Translations under genes and position numbers: made by a program | NCBI GenBank assembly: GCA_036877525.1 | Contig: JAZGTH010000032.1 | Span: forward strand, 1,727,501 to 1,791,500 | Direction: 5' to 3' | From: Chromobotia macracanthus | Lineage: Eukaryota > Chordata > Actinopteri > Cypriniformes > Botiidae | DNA: 64,000 bases | Part shown: piece after piece, positions 10,361 through 25,300 of the stretch | How positions within the stretch are numbered: the first letter of the stretch is position 1 | Layout: each line of letters opens with the position of its first letter | The notes under the pieces: model-generated | Seen by the model: only the letters and a program-made list of their open reading frames with translations | Told to the model about the DNA's origin: nothing | Databases searched by the model: none

Positions 10361-13300
10361 CTACAAGCCAATGAACATACAACATTAGAAATCATACTGA
10401 AACTTTTCCAACTATTGCATAAAACAAAAAAACATTAACTAGTGGGATATTATTCAAGCATAAACCACACACCCTGCTGGTTGTGGTCTTTCCAGTCTTC
10501 TTTACTGGGTTATACTCATCCTCCTCTGAACTTGACTGTTTCCTCTTTCTGCCACGTCCTTTGCCGCTGATTTTTGCTGCTGGTGCTTTTTTAGCAGCAG
10601 TGTCCGAGTCTGAGTCCCACACAGATGTATTGGGCTTTTTGGCTTTTGCTGAGGCTTTCTTCTGTTTAGATGCTGCATCTGCAGGTTTTTAGCAAGAAAA
10701 AATGTTAATAAACTGGAAATTAGCCAATCACACGTTACTCATTAACATAATTAACACAGGTATGCTAAATATTTACTATAAAAATGTAAGCAAATAAAGG
10801 TCTATTTTCAATAGTATTCAGATTAACAACACAAAAATATAGCTGTAAGCAGTGATGACGGCCCCAGCATTACGGCACTGTCTCCACCTGGTTTCCTCAG
10901 AAAACAATGCATGTTTGTCATTTAATCCTGATAAAACAGAACTATTTTAAAGTCTGTTCTAAGAAAGTAAGTCTGTTTTAAGTGACACACCTCCTGCTGT
11001 CAGTTGGTAGCACTTAATATTATTAAGCTTCGCCCCCGAAAGCTAACCTGAGAAACGTCCTGTGTTCTGGCATTATCTCAATGTGAATATATGTGTACTT
11101 TAAATCTATCGTGACAAACCAGTTCTCAAGCTGAATTTGACATACAATGTTTGAGCGTTAACATTAAATCTGTATCTCTTGAGAGACAGATTCAAATGAC
11201 GCAGATCTAAAATTGGACAGTCTGCAGAACACAGTTGAACGGAGGAGGACATAAGGCAAACTGAATTCTGTACCCTCTGACTACTGTACTCAACAGCCAT
11301 TGGCAAAAACAAAAGGTTTTCACCCTGCCAAAAAATCTGAGAGAGGTATCATTCTCTTCACCTGTCCAGTCACCAGAATCAGAGAACTGGCATGAGATGG
11401 TTGGACAGGAAGGAGAAAAGATGGGACGGATGAACCGCTGGGTGCTTCTGCCCCCAAGACACCTGGTGTGGCAGGAAAAGCACAAGCACTTGCTGGGAGC
11501 TCTGATGGGGGTCTGGCACAAGGTGTTGATGTGCACTGTCCTCCAGTATGGTGTTGCTGGCATCAGGTGTTCTTCTTCTTTGCAGCCTTTGAGGAAGGCA
11601 CAGTCCTCAGATCAAACTTCCTCTTGGGCTGAGAGGTCTGCGTATGCTGGCCTTCTACTTCAGCATACAAGCACAAGATTTAATAGAAGAAAATGGATGG
11701 CCCACCTGACGCAGCAGCTACCTGGCCTTGGCAGGGGAGGAGCTCCTTTAACACCTCTGATTGCTTCTTAGCCTCATGGTATCTGTCGACGATGGAACTA
11801 AAGGCATCACTGAACAGACCCTGAGAAGCAATCAAGGAGGAGCAAACAGAAAGGCCTTATCCCATTCTTTGATGCCTGATAAGTTGAGCCATAGGTACCT
11901 CTCTGTTTCCACCAAAACAGCCACAGAACGGCCAATGGCACAGGTCATTGCTGATGGCATGGAGGGTGAGATCTGTTGCTTGGCAGAGCTCCTAAACCAT
12001 GTCTAATCCCCCACCCTGGTCCAAGTCTTTAAGCAGGTCAGCCTGGTATGCTTTCAAAACTGCCATTGTGTACAGAGATACACCAGCCTGACCCGATGCC
12101 ACATAAGCCTTGGCCACTAAACTAGATATAATCCTGCATGGTTTAGAGCAAGGCAGGTTTCCTCCACAATGATGCTATAGAAGGGGAGAGATAGCTTGCA
12201 AGCATCTCTTCCACTTTAGGCATCGCCCCATATCAATGCTTGTGGAGTCCCTCAATGCAGAAGTAAATACTTGCTACAGGTGTAAACACACAAGCCAAGT
12301 ATGGATTCTTCCATTACTCTAAAGGTCAGGGAACAAAGGAAGGTTACGGTGGGGAGGCTGTATCTGTCGCAATGGCATGAGAAAAATCTGTCATCCAACT
12401 TAGATCTTTTAACTTATTGCCATTCATCTGGCCACTCTAGATCACAAGAAATTACCTCAATTAGCTCCTCAAATGCAGTTGAAAGAGGAGGCTAATCACC
12501 CACCTGACTGACAATCATCAGATCGCTTTCTGACGCTGACAGCATGAGCTCATCATCTAGCTCAGCTGGCTTCTGAACACAGTGTAAGCTCATCTGATTT
12601 AGCATAGAATGCGAGAGAAAAGGTTGAGCCCCCTCATCCAAAATCAAGCTGCAACTCTCCACCTGGTCCTTACACACCTGGACAAGAAGAACACTTACCT
12701 ATGAGAACTGTTCATTGACTTCGGCATTCAACACTACCATCTCTTAGCACCTGATTGTAAAGATGAGTCTGCTGGGCATGAACACGGAGCGGAATCCTGG
12801 ATTTCCTCACTGGGAGACCTCAGTCAGTCCAAATCAGAAACAGCATCACCAACACCACCACACTAAGGACTGGAGCCCCTCAGGGCTGTGTACTGTTCAC
12901 TCTGCTGACTCACGACTGAGCAGCAATGTACAGCTTGAACCACAGCATCATGTTCGGCAATGCCATGACCATAGTGGGTGTCATCAGCAAGAATAACGAA
13001 TCAGCATATAGAGAGGAGGCGCAACATCTTACAGCCTGATGTAAAGCCACACACATGCACACAAACTCAGACACACACTGAGGACTTGTATCGATTTCTT
13101 TTGCTATATTGTATATTTTTGCACACTTCTCTATATTACATTACATTGCATTTTTGCACATCTCCTCACAAATGCTGCTAATACTACTGCTAACAGTCGA
13201 ATGTTTACAACCAAGTATTCTCACTTCTGTCTGTGCTCTAATTTTCTGTACTGTAGTGGTGTTTTTGTAGTGTACTGTCTGTTCTGTAGTGTTTCAGACT

Positions 13301-16300
13301 GGTTGTTTTGTTTTGCACTTTGCACGCATGCACTTATGTGAAATCACGTGATTGTACTTAGTCACTTGTTTATGTAGTCTATGTCTTATGTAGCATTAAG
13401 GACCTGGAGCAACATTGTTTCATTCCAATATGTACTGCACCTGCTATATATGGTTGAATGACAAAAAATTGACATCGTAACTTGACTCTAGGGCTGCCCC
13501 CAACAGCCGACTATTCATTAGTCGAAGAGAAAAGGCTTAGTCAAACAAATTTTAATTAGTCTATTAATTAAATGATTAATTAGACAAGTCTATCTAATCA
13601 AGAAGGTGACAAATTACAAGATTCATGATACACCTTATTAATAAAGCGTATTATGTATTAAAATGCATAAGAGCCCATAAAATAAACGTGAAGCGCTAAA
13701 TTACATGTAAAGCATTTCACAATGTCTGGTGTTCCTTTCTCATATAAAAAGACTGAGAACAGAAGAAACAGTGAATAGCGATGTGAGCTAAATAATCTTC
13801 TTTTCTATTGATGTAGTGTTTGCTGCTTTATCTTTTAGTTATTTGTGTTTATATAGTGTATATTTTGTTTGTGTTCTCATGTTCATAGTCATTTTAACGG
13901 TGTCGTGCAGATTGATTTATGCATGCGTTAAGTTTATACTTTAAAGGCTCATTATTATGGCTTAGTATTTCCCTGTAATGTTACACGTAACATTGTTTTA
14001 CATTCATTTTCAAACCTGAAACTCAAATCACTATCTAATACTACGCTCCTCAGTACATATTTATGTAATATCATAAATGTGTGACTATTCAACTAATAGT
14101 TTAAATGAACGGCTACCAGTCGACTAGGGAAATCCTTAGTCAGCCCCAAGTGATTCTTGGAAGCAGCTCATACTGAGGGCAGTCCCTAATGGCTGATGAC
14201 CCTTCACACTTTCAGTGTTTGGGCCCTAATAGCATTGGTGATGTATTTTACTTCTGTAACATGTATTTCCCTGTCAAAAAGATATTACAAAAAATGTTGG
14301 GTGAGACTTCAATACGCCTCAGCAAAGTAAATTACCAGTAATCCTGTGAACAACTACATCTCAAATTTACTATGGTCAACGAACCTAAAACAACTGCTAG
14401 GTCTTCTTGTTTGTTCTGGGTAGGATGCCCCCGGTGGCTGTTTAGGGATGTACCTTTTTTAGCTGCTGGTTTCTCAAAAGCAGAGCTGGGATATAATGAG
14501 AAAACTGGAGGCCTGTCATCATCACTGTCTGACTTCACATCTGATGAAGAAATCAATATATGAGCACAACATATACTATCTTAACTGTGTTCCATGGTGT
14601 CAGAAATTTTGTAAACATGCATAAGGTGCACACACACCATCACTGTTTTTGTCGGCATAAGCAGCTTTAGAAGAGAAAACACTCTCTGACTTTTCCTTAA
14701 CTGGTGAAGCAGACCTGTAAACCAGATTATTAAAGATTATTAATGAGAAGTGATTCTCATTATTGTATGCTATCATTAGATGTACACTACACAAGTTTAA
14801 GGTCACTTGTGTAAAATATTTCTCATGATCTTTAACACTTCAGTCACTTTAACACTTTATAACCTGAAGGCATTTGCTTAAATGTTTGTAATTAGTTTGG
14901 TAGACAAAAAGTATAAATGTGCAAACGTTAATTTCTTTCATTCGTTTTTTGAAATGGATAACTTGGGCTGAATAATACAGAAAAAGAAGCCAATCAGAAA
15001 AGCTGGACACTCAAAAAGCATCTTTGGATGATGTTGGGTGATAAAATTCCAAGAATTTGCATGTTTTCAATCACAGCACAATTCCTGTAGTACTATTTGT
15101 TTTAAGTCTGAAAGTGTTGATGAGTTTTCTATTAAACTAAAATAAATACATTAATAAAAATTGTAAGTGACCCTAAACTTACAAAGAATAGTAAAAGTAA
15201 TTTAAACTAATAAAGTATAGTAAGGTCCAGAGACTTGCAGAGATTAGCTCCAAACCTACTGGAGCTAATCAAGGTCTTTGAGACTGCTAGAAACATTCAG
15301 GTTGCTGTGATGTTGGAAGTAGGTTGAAGCTAAACTCTGCAGGTATGTGGACCTCCAAGACCATGGATTGGAGACCCCTGGTCTATATACACTTAAAAGT
15401 CAACAGATATAGATGCACATACAAGGTAAATGTGGTTTTTAGAGGGAATATATCATCCTCATCATCATCAACATTTTTGTTTTGTTCTGTGCCCTTGTAG
15501 GAATGAACTGGAGAGTGTAAAGCATCAGTGTCCTGTTCTTCATCACCATCCTCCTCTTCCTCCTCAGAGAAGTCAAAGGTGTACTTGGCCTTCACTGCTG
15601 TGTGAACAACGCAAGACACATCGCTTTAGAATTCATTCATGTACACACACTAAGACATGTTTATAGAAGAACATCAACACGTGCCTGATGCTCTCCTGGA
15701 CGTGGTGTCTCTGGGAATGACAGGTTCGCTTTCATCCAGCTCATTGTCAGATTTTTCATCATCTTCATCATCATCTGACCATGGATTTCTCTTCTTTACT
15801 TTCTTAGCTGGGCATTTACCACCAACAGGCTTCCTCTGTCTCGAAGCACCTGAAAGACCAACAGAACATCTGTTACAGACAGGCTAATATTTGCATGATG
15901 AGTTTGACAGTACACTGAGATTGTTGAAATTGAAGTTTTACCAGGTTCCTTCTTCTCTCTTTTGACCCGTGGGGCTTTAGGTTTGACTCCTGGGTTGGGC
16001 AGGCCTGATGGTGAAATGAGGGCATTCTCTGTGGTTCCTCCATTAGAGCCCAACGTGCTATCTTCATCAAACTCCATCTTCACAAATGCATCTGCTTCAC
16101 CCTGACAGACACACACATACAAACCATCACTCATCAGGCATTATTACCTGTGCTTTAACCTAATTATTATTTTGTATATATTAAATTACTTGCGCCTCAA
16201 AGCGCACATGAAATAAACATCATGTCATCTTGCTTTCAGAGGTGGATGCAAGCAAGATGATAAAATCTGTCATCATTTTTTAGTTAAGATGACAGATTTT

Positions 16301-19300
16301 AGCTAAGGCATTTTAGAATTACTGAAACAACATGTAGACGCTGTGCAATGATTTCGATTCGATTGGTTGGATGCTTATCAAAAAATGTATTGAATAAATT
16401 GTATTTATTCAATCTTCTTATTGAATAAAATATTTATTAATTTACCTTTACCTTTATTATAAATGTTGTTTTCTCCAGCTATACACCTTCCTACAGTGGT
16501 TCCTTGACACTGTAGCCCTGTTGGCTTGCTTACTGGGAGATCTAACTTAGCTTAGGGTTTTGTAAATTGTCAATGTTGCTTCAACCAATATGATATAATC
16601 AAAGTCCAAAAGACTCTTCTATTTTGCTACTCCTTTGTCTCAAATTGTCTCCTATTCTTTTCATTGTGTCATTTTCAGATATTTCTATTGTTTATATTGT
16701 ATGTATGCATTTTACTTTGTGTTGATTTCATGGTACTATTGCAAATCCCTTATACGCATCCCATAAGATGTCATCTTTTTAAATGCCATCTCCATGTTAT
16801 CTGAAACAGCATATCTTGCTTAATGATTTTGTACTTTTATCGGTTCAGCCATCCCTTTTTTCAAACCTACTATAAACAAAGTATGCCTAATTAGTCTTAT
16901 TAATATATATCTCACAAATTATTTGCAACTGACTGATAAACACAAAGTCCCAGACACAAACACATGCACATTTACCTTCTTTTTTTTGGTAAGTTTTTTG
17001 GAGGCATCAGCTTTCATGGCCTGTGTGACATGTGGCTCTATCCTGCGGCCAAATGGAGAGGGCAGTGTTTCTTCCAAATGCATCTTTTTCGCCTTGGGTT
17101 TGCCGACCTTCCCTTTCACAAGCTTTGTGGTTTTCCCAGAGTTATCAATCTCTCTCTCCTGCTGCTCCACACGCTGAAGCAAACAAAGATAGAGATCTTT
17201 CAAAAACTTCACCTCACTCTTCATGGTTTAACCCTCTTTAATGCCTTTAGGAGACTCACGTCCAGCTCCTCTATGAACATGGCGAGATCTTCTCGCCACA
17301 GGTCTTCTGAATTCTTCCTCTGCAGTTCGTTCAGCTCTCCTTTCTGTATGAAAAATTTATAAGCACACACTAACAATGAATACTGGATTCTGTTGCTATA
17401 CCTGCTGATATCTGGATTAAATCTGTCTTGAATTAGTGAAATTCAGCACATGAGAAACTACAGTCAAAGCAACAACAAGACTTGAATTTGTATGAATAGT
17501 TATTCATACAAAGATAGTATTTTTTGTTTATATGTTTTAAAGTATATGTATATATATATATATATATATAGAAAGTATATGTTTTAAAAAAACTTGGAAT
17601 ATGACACACAGGTTACAAAGACTGATTTTATAATATTTTTATGGTGCCATTGTCAATTTTGTGGCTTGACTGTCTCTGATAACTGTACGCTTTCAGCATA
17701 TGGAAATATATTTCATATTCCATAATATTCTGTTAAACATCACCTTTTCCACAGAAGGCAATCTGGGTTTAAAAGACATGAAGGTGAGAAAAAGTTCAAT
17801 CACTGCCTCTGTCATGATGTTAAATGTAGTTCATATGAATCATTTAACACAGAGGTGGTCAATCCTGCGCCTGGAGGGCCAGTGTCCTGCCGAGTTTAGC
17901 TATAACCCTAATCAAACACCTGAACAGGCTAATCAAGTTCTTTCTAGGCAGATTCAAACTTCAAAATTTATATTTGAACTAAAAGTGATGAAATGACCTT
18001 CAGATCTCTCTGTTTCAGAAGTTCCTCCACCTTCTCCTTGGTCAAACACCACAGAGGCATGTTGAGGATGTAGTTAAAATTTGGCCCGGAGGAAGAGCCA
18101 AAATCCACTGAGCTGTCACTCTCATTACCGTCACCATCTTCATCCTCCAATGACTGACATCATTAGCCCGACCAATCAAAAATAGACAGACAGTGCGTGT
18201 AAGGCAAAACAATCCACTATCCAAACCTATACAACCTATCATTAAAAGAACATCAACCTGTGTTCAATCTGATCTGGGTCAAATGATTGACTTAAACCTT
18301 GTCAGTTATTGGTTAATAGCTGTTTTTAATAATAGTCTTTGCAATAATAGTAATATAGTTACTATGATTATTTAGTAATAGTTTTTGCTTAGACCTTGCA
18401 AAAAACTGCATTCCTAATACCAATGTTTACATTATTCATTTAGCAGACACTTTCATCCAAAGCGACTTGCAACATTCAACATTTTGTCATAACAGCCCAG
18501 AAGTCTCGTCTACAAAGCTATCACAATGTCTTCATCCACCTTCTCCTGGGCTTTGTTCCATGCTGTGACAGGGTCTGATTCGTATCCCCTCTGCACCAGC
18601 ATTCGGATCAGATCCCTCTTTGACTTGTTCTCTGTAAAAATAAAAACCAATCTATAAAACACACTGAAAGATTTAATTTAATGCTTAAATTACTGTAATT
18701 CTTATTTATCTTCTGCAGTAAGGTTGTTTATTTAGTAATAACCAGAAATACAGAAAAAAGATACAACAGATAATTTCAGCACCTTTGAAAAAGCATCTTA
18801 AAATCAGATGAATGTATGAAAACACATCTCACCGATTGAAATTTTTCCCTCAATCTTTTCCAGAACAAATCGAGCCTGGTTGGACAGTTTGGCTGACTCA
18901 GCACCCAGACTGCCCACCAGCCAGTCCTTCCTCAGCCTATAATAGTGCAGACGCAGCTCGAAGAACTCCTTTAGGATCTCCTGCACAGACTCGTAGCGCT
19001 TCAGACAGCCCATGTGATCGAACAGCACCTGCAGACAAACATGCAGCTCCAAGCATAAATCTAGCACATTGTTTAAGGCACATATATGTGTGAGATGCTG
19101 CAAGGGGCAGGCATTAGTGTTTAGCATCGCTTTCTTCTATTGTCTGTTGTCTCTTTCAGGTGAACTATTGTCATGTTGGAGCTAGTTTGAATAGATGTTA
19201 GTTTAACTTACAACTACCTACATAAATAATGGAGAAGATAAAAATCCACTCAACACTCTTGTGAGCCATGCACACTTTCAGTATTGAAATCAGTTGCAAT

Positions 19301-22300
19301 ATTTGGATTTTGCAACAATGGATTTATATGGATTATAACTGTATTAGCCAAAAAAATCCTATCATGTTTTTGTGCCTTTGTTGTGTGTGATTTGTGCATA
19401 AATGGTATGTACACTTTCATCAAAAAGCAATAACTCTCTCACCTATGAAACTACTGTCACAAATCAGAAATACCACAAACAACTTTTAACCTCAAGCTAA
19501 TACCACCTGGCTGAAACCCATTACTTTTATTTTCCCTTTATTAATACACACACGTACCATGGAGTTGCATGTAAGCGAGGACTGTAGTTTAAAGACCTTG
19601 TGAAGACCTGCTGCCTCAGCCTGTGCCAACTTTTCCTCTGTCATACGCACCACAAACTTTACAGTGGTGTCAGTGTGATACTCCTTGTAGTCAGAGATCA
19701 GAGGAGGAGTTTTGTCTGTTCCTTGCAACATTGGCTCAAGAACTGACTCCTTATATGCCTAAGAGACAGAAAGAGAGAGAAATATGTATTTTCTGTCATC
19801 ATCAGTACACTAATATTCCAATGGAGTATTTAAAAAAATTCCTGACTTCTATAGATTACCTGAGTCCAGGTGCGAACAGGAAGCTCAGTAATCTCAACAT
19901 TGTTTTTATCCAGGATGGACACTTCCCCGCTGACCAGATACTGGTTCTGTCCCAGCTCGTTAATAACTCCTTTAAAGTTTTTGTAGCTAGGCAGCTGAAA
20001 ACACACAGAGAAGCACAGAGTGAGGATGTTTTCATACTTGGTTTGATTGCTTGGACTTGCTCCAGAATTCAATCCTTTCACTCCACCTGCCCTAAACAGT
20101 GCTCTTTATAATGGATTATTCGGCTTTGAACTGCTATACATTAACTATGCATTTGCTGTTTACCAGTGTAGACAGGTATTACTGCAGAGGGAAAAGAAGA
20201 CAAAATAGCAAACCTCTATTAACTAGTGTTTTTGCTTCTGTCACTATCATAATGTGCACAGAACCACACTTGAATTTTTCTAAATTCTAAATTTTACTAA
20301 GTTCAGAATTTTACTAATGGGCTTTAATCAGCTGAACTGAAATTAGCTGTTTTACACATCACATCAGCATCAACATATTGCCTATAGCATAAAAAATCAG
20401 ATATAACCAATATTTTATTAACAGTTGTTAAGACATTGGGTTGTATCATGTTTGTTACATAATCCAACATTGGGTAAGATAAATATTTCTTTACATATAG
20501 TTTGTCAGACATGCCTTAGAAAAAAATTACATCTATGTGATATGTAAAAAACATCTATTGTTCTCACAAAAATACAATGTTAGGATTGCTCAACATATAT
20601 AAATGTGTCAGAGACTGAGATTTTACCATGGGCAGGGGGTCCTGGTGGTTTAGCATACGGTTGATGTTGTTCACAATCTCTCGTGGGTCATAGTTGGGGA
20701 TCTTGCAGGCCCAGCCAGTCCCGATGCCCTCAGCCCCGTTCACCAGCACCATTGGAATTATGGGTATGTACCACTCTGGTTCCACCTTCTGGTTGTCATC
20801 ATACAAGAACTTCAGCAGACTGGAGTCCACAGCAGGAAATAGCAGTTTGGCCAGTGGGCTGGGAAAAGATAAAACACATAAAACCATCCTTAACATGACC
20901 TTAACATTTGGACTATATTATCAGAAATAACCTTTCCCCCAAAAAGCCCAACATGCACATGCAGAAAATTTGCTCTCACCATTATAAAAGCAACCACGTC
21001 TTACCTTAGCATGGTGAAAATGTAACGAGGGCTAGCTGCATCTTTACCACCATTGATACGGGTGCCAAACTGACCAAGCGGCTGAAGAATGTTGATGTTG
21101 TTGCTTCCCACAAAGTTCTGTGCCAGATTTACGATGGTCATCATCAGGGCTTGCTGCAAACAACATGACAACATCTCTTCAAAAATATTCTTCTTCAACA
21201 GCTTTCATTCTGATATCACAATTTTGTAATTTTCTTTACATAATTTCTTTAATAATTTTATCACAGTATCTTTTGTGATTTAACTTAGCTTACGGTTTTG
21301 TAAATTGTTAATATTAATTCTAGCAAAATTATTTAATTACAGTCCTAAAGACTATTTTGTTATTTCTTTTTGTATTTTGCAAATCACTTATACCCATAAG
21401 ATTTTATTTTTCAATGTGCCATCACCATGTAAGCTGAAATGGCATATCTTGCTTAATATGATACCTATCCATCATGTTAGTGATTACATGTTGCATAGTC
21501 TCAGAAGTACGTGTCGTTTTAGTAGACAAATAGTAGTCTGAATACATTACCCTCTCACAGACCACTGAGAGATATACGAGCCTTCGTACGTAATGACAGG
21601 TATACATCTCACACATATTATTGGCAATAGTACCATGTATTCTGTGAACATGTATGACATCTTTTTGTTTTTTTTGTGTTGTATTTTTAATTATATGTAA
21701 AGCTGCTTTGACGCAATGCAACATTGTAAAAAGTGCTATATAAAAAGTTGAACTAAAATTGTTTTCTGAAATGATTGTTTTGTTAAAAAACTAATTTTGG
21801 CAATTACATTTAAATGTTTGCAAACATCAACACTTTTATTCTAACCTGAGTAGTTTTCTGCAACATTTTTGCAACTATTCTGCAACATTATTGCAACAAA
21901 TTTACAAATTTACTTATATAAGGCTACTGTCTGGCTGTGCTCTTCGACTCAAATATCAAAAACGTCAGCCTGTGTAATCATGCAAATGCTATGCAATGTT
22001 AGTAGGTAAATCAGTTAAGGTTTTAAAGAAAAAATATAATGAAATGGTTGCTACAAACTTCGCCATGATGGTATGCAGACATCTCAGCAACAGATCCGGC
22101 CAGCTGGGCCACCTTGACTTCCCTCTTATCATTCCTCTTCAAACAAGTGAACAACACCTTCCTCTGACCTGGCTTTAGTCCTGCACAAGTACGAGGACAA
22201 CCAACACTTCAGATAAACTACAGGCATACAGCAGTTAAAAAATAGTTCATTCAAAAATAAAAATTCTTTCATCATTTCCTCACACTAATTTCATTCCAAA

Positions 22301-25300
22301 CCTGTATGGCCTCTGAAAAACACAAAAGAAGCTATTTTGAAGTACACTGGTAACCAAACAATAGTGTGACCCATTGACTTTCATTGCATGGACACCAGAC
22401 CACTGAGACCACGAAGACTCAAAACGTCTTCTTTTGTGTTGAAAAAACGCAAAACCACAGAAGAAAAAGTAATACAGGTTTTGAATGACATGAGGGTGAT
22501 TAAATAATGAAAAATTTTTGGGCAAGCTATCCCTTTTAATCACTATAGTCATCTTTTGTGTTATCAGGACAATTCAATAAGAGTTAATTTAAAATTATGC
22601 CTTAGGATCAGCAAGTCTAGAGCAAGAAGATGTGGATGCAGGACTGAAGATACAAACCATCAACCAATGAGGGAATAGACCTCTCATTGTCTGAGTTTGA
22701 GAAAAGGATGAGTTCTTTGTTGATGAAGTCATTATAGGACAGGTGCCGTGTCATAGTGCCATAAAGATATTGCTGTGAAAAGATAAAGAGTGATCAATGT
22801 GAACAATAAAAGATACCGGAAATACTCACAAGTTGAATATTGGCTCTTTAAAAAGTCTAACAAACTAGTATTATTTAAATTTTACATTTGTAAATTACAT
22901 CATGTATACATCTAAATATATATTTCTACAGAATAAATGCTCTTAATTATAATGAAAATTTTGTCACAATGGCCCTAGAAATGATTTATTTTCTAGAGAA
23001 TATGCAAACAACATCACTGTATGCAGAAATCACTGTAGTCACAGCTAGCGAGTGACAAAAAGATGGAGTGGCAAAATTAGCTTAAATGCCGCAAAAAAAA
23101 AAATTCTGGGAAACATGGGAAAGAGCTAACGTGCAACTGACCATACAAACAGCTTCAACAAGAAATCTAAGTTAACAAAAGCTACAAAAATGAGAAGCAA
23201 TTCACTGCAATTTGCAAAAATAACAGGAATCCAATCACTGAAATGTGGATATGTGGTTGCCATTTTGCGTCAGATATGTTGAATTTTGGGGATTAATTCA
23301 AGTTATATATCGTATTTACTGCTTATACCCTTACTGTTACTGCCCCTTTTAACTTTGTATGAGACAAAGATCCAGTATAGTAAAGATGCCTTACAAAACC
23401 TTTTTAATCAGCTAAGAATCTAGGTGTCCTATTTGACAGCAATTTGTATTTTGAAAGCCACATTTCCAGTATTTGTGAAACTGCGCTTTTTCATCTTAAA
23501 AATATATCAAAACTATGACAAATGCTCTCTATGTCAAACACTGAAAGGTTAATTCATGCAGTCATGACATCATAACTAGATTATTGCACAAACTTACTGG
23601 ATGGTTACCCTGCAGGTTTAGTACAAAAACGCCAGCTAGTCCAAAATGCAGCAGCCAGAGTTCTTATGTGAAATGAAAGGTATGACCATATAAGCCCTGT
23701 TCTGTAATCACTGCACTGGCTGCCTATTAAGCATCATATTAACTTCAAAATTCTACTAATTACCTACAAGGCCCTAAATGGTTTAGCTCCTAAGTACCTG
23801 AGTGAGCGCCTGTCTCATTACAGTCCTTCATATTAACTGCGATCCCAAAATTCCGGCCAGCTTATAATACCTAGAATATCAAAATCAGGCGCGGGTGGTA
23901 GATCCTCTTCATACTTGGTGTCCAAATCTGAAACAGCCTTCCCAATGTTTTTCAGTAGGCAGATACACCCTGTCAATTTAAGTCTAGATTAAAGACCCAT
24001 CTCTTTAATCTAGCCTACACATAGTCCTATGGTTTTATGACTTAAATCCCTTAAGGGATTGTTAGGCTGCATTATTTAGGTAACCGGGGACACCTCCCCT
24101 AAAAACAGATGAACTGGTTCTACTCTAAGTCTGTCTGTCTTTCATTTCCCCAAGGTCCTGTAGTCAGCAGGATCCAGGCCTAATCCAGACCAGATGGTGG
24201 GGAGATGGGATGGGATGACACCTGAGACAGACAATCCAGCTCCAGTTCAACTTGATACTTGTCCCAGTTCCAGTTCAGACAAATGCTCATCCTCATGCCA
24301 ATTTAAGATGATTACAACCATAACCCAAATGGATCACCCAAAAGCAGTGGGGACGTGATGGACTTCTTCATTAATCTTCCCATTATCTATTTTCCTACCT
24401 CCAGCTCAATTAGACTCTACAAGTTTTATTCCCTGCCTAATCACAGTATTGTGATGTTATAGCTGCAATTAGTAACATTATGCCTCTGTCACCATCTGTG
24501 TTTGTAACATTCCCAACATTTGTCACTAAATCAGACCTGTTCTAAATTAATGTAACATTGAAAATCATTATTATAAGCTCTCGTTTTTAACCAAGAAAGT
24601 TAGGGATTGCAGTTTTAACACATTAGAGGAAACCTGGCTCTCCAGGTTGAGCCTGGTTTCTACCAGGGTTTTTTTCTCTATCCCGTCTATACATCATTGG
24701 TGTTTTGGTTTCTTGCCGCAGTTGCCCTGTTGACTTGCTTAATTGGAAAGTGCTGACATTTAGCTTAGTATTTTGTAGATAATACTGCTTTTGTTACTGC
24801 TAAGCTTGTGTTAATACTGCTTTAATGATCTAACTTCAGTCTTAAATACTTAAAAAAATTCTCTCATTTTCTTTTTATTATGCATTATGTCTTCATTATC
24901 CTTATGTCACGTCCATATCTTCAAATGGTTCAAATGTGTTGTATTTATTATCAGTTTAGTCAGCTTTATATTCATATACCAATTACAATCTTAATATAAC
25001 TAATTAGTTTTACTAATTTACATCTTATAATGAACAATAAAATTTGCAATAGAACATATTCCGTATTGTGTTATAATTATTTCATTTTCCTGTTTTTTGT
25101 GCTTTTATTTTCATTATATGTCAAATAAATTAAAATTTGACTTGTTTGCATTTAACTAATAACGTTTCCATACAAAAATGTGTCTAATAAAAGTGTCTGA
25201 TAAATAACCACAATGTCAGAAATAAAACCTCTCTATAAAAGTGTAGTATTTCTCTTCCTGCATGTGACCTGCAGTGTGTACCTCAGGCAGTCCATGCATC

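Noticed and set aside
10200..10440. Plus-strand open frames opposite the last top2b exon
   Set aside because: They are the antisense of a conserved coding exon.
18193..18375. Plus-strand 60-codon frame near top2b exon 26
   Set aside because: It is intronic, lacks codon character and overlaps splice signals of the opposite strand.
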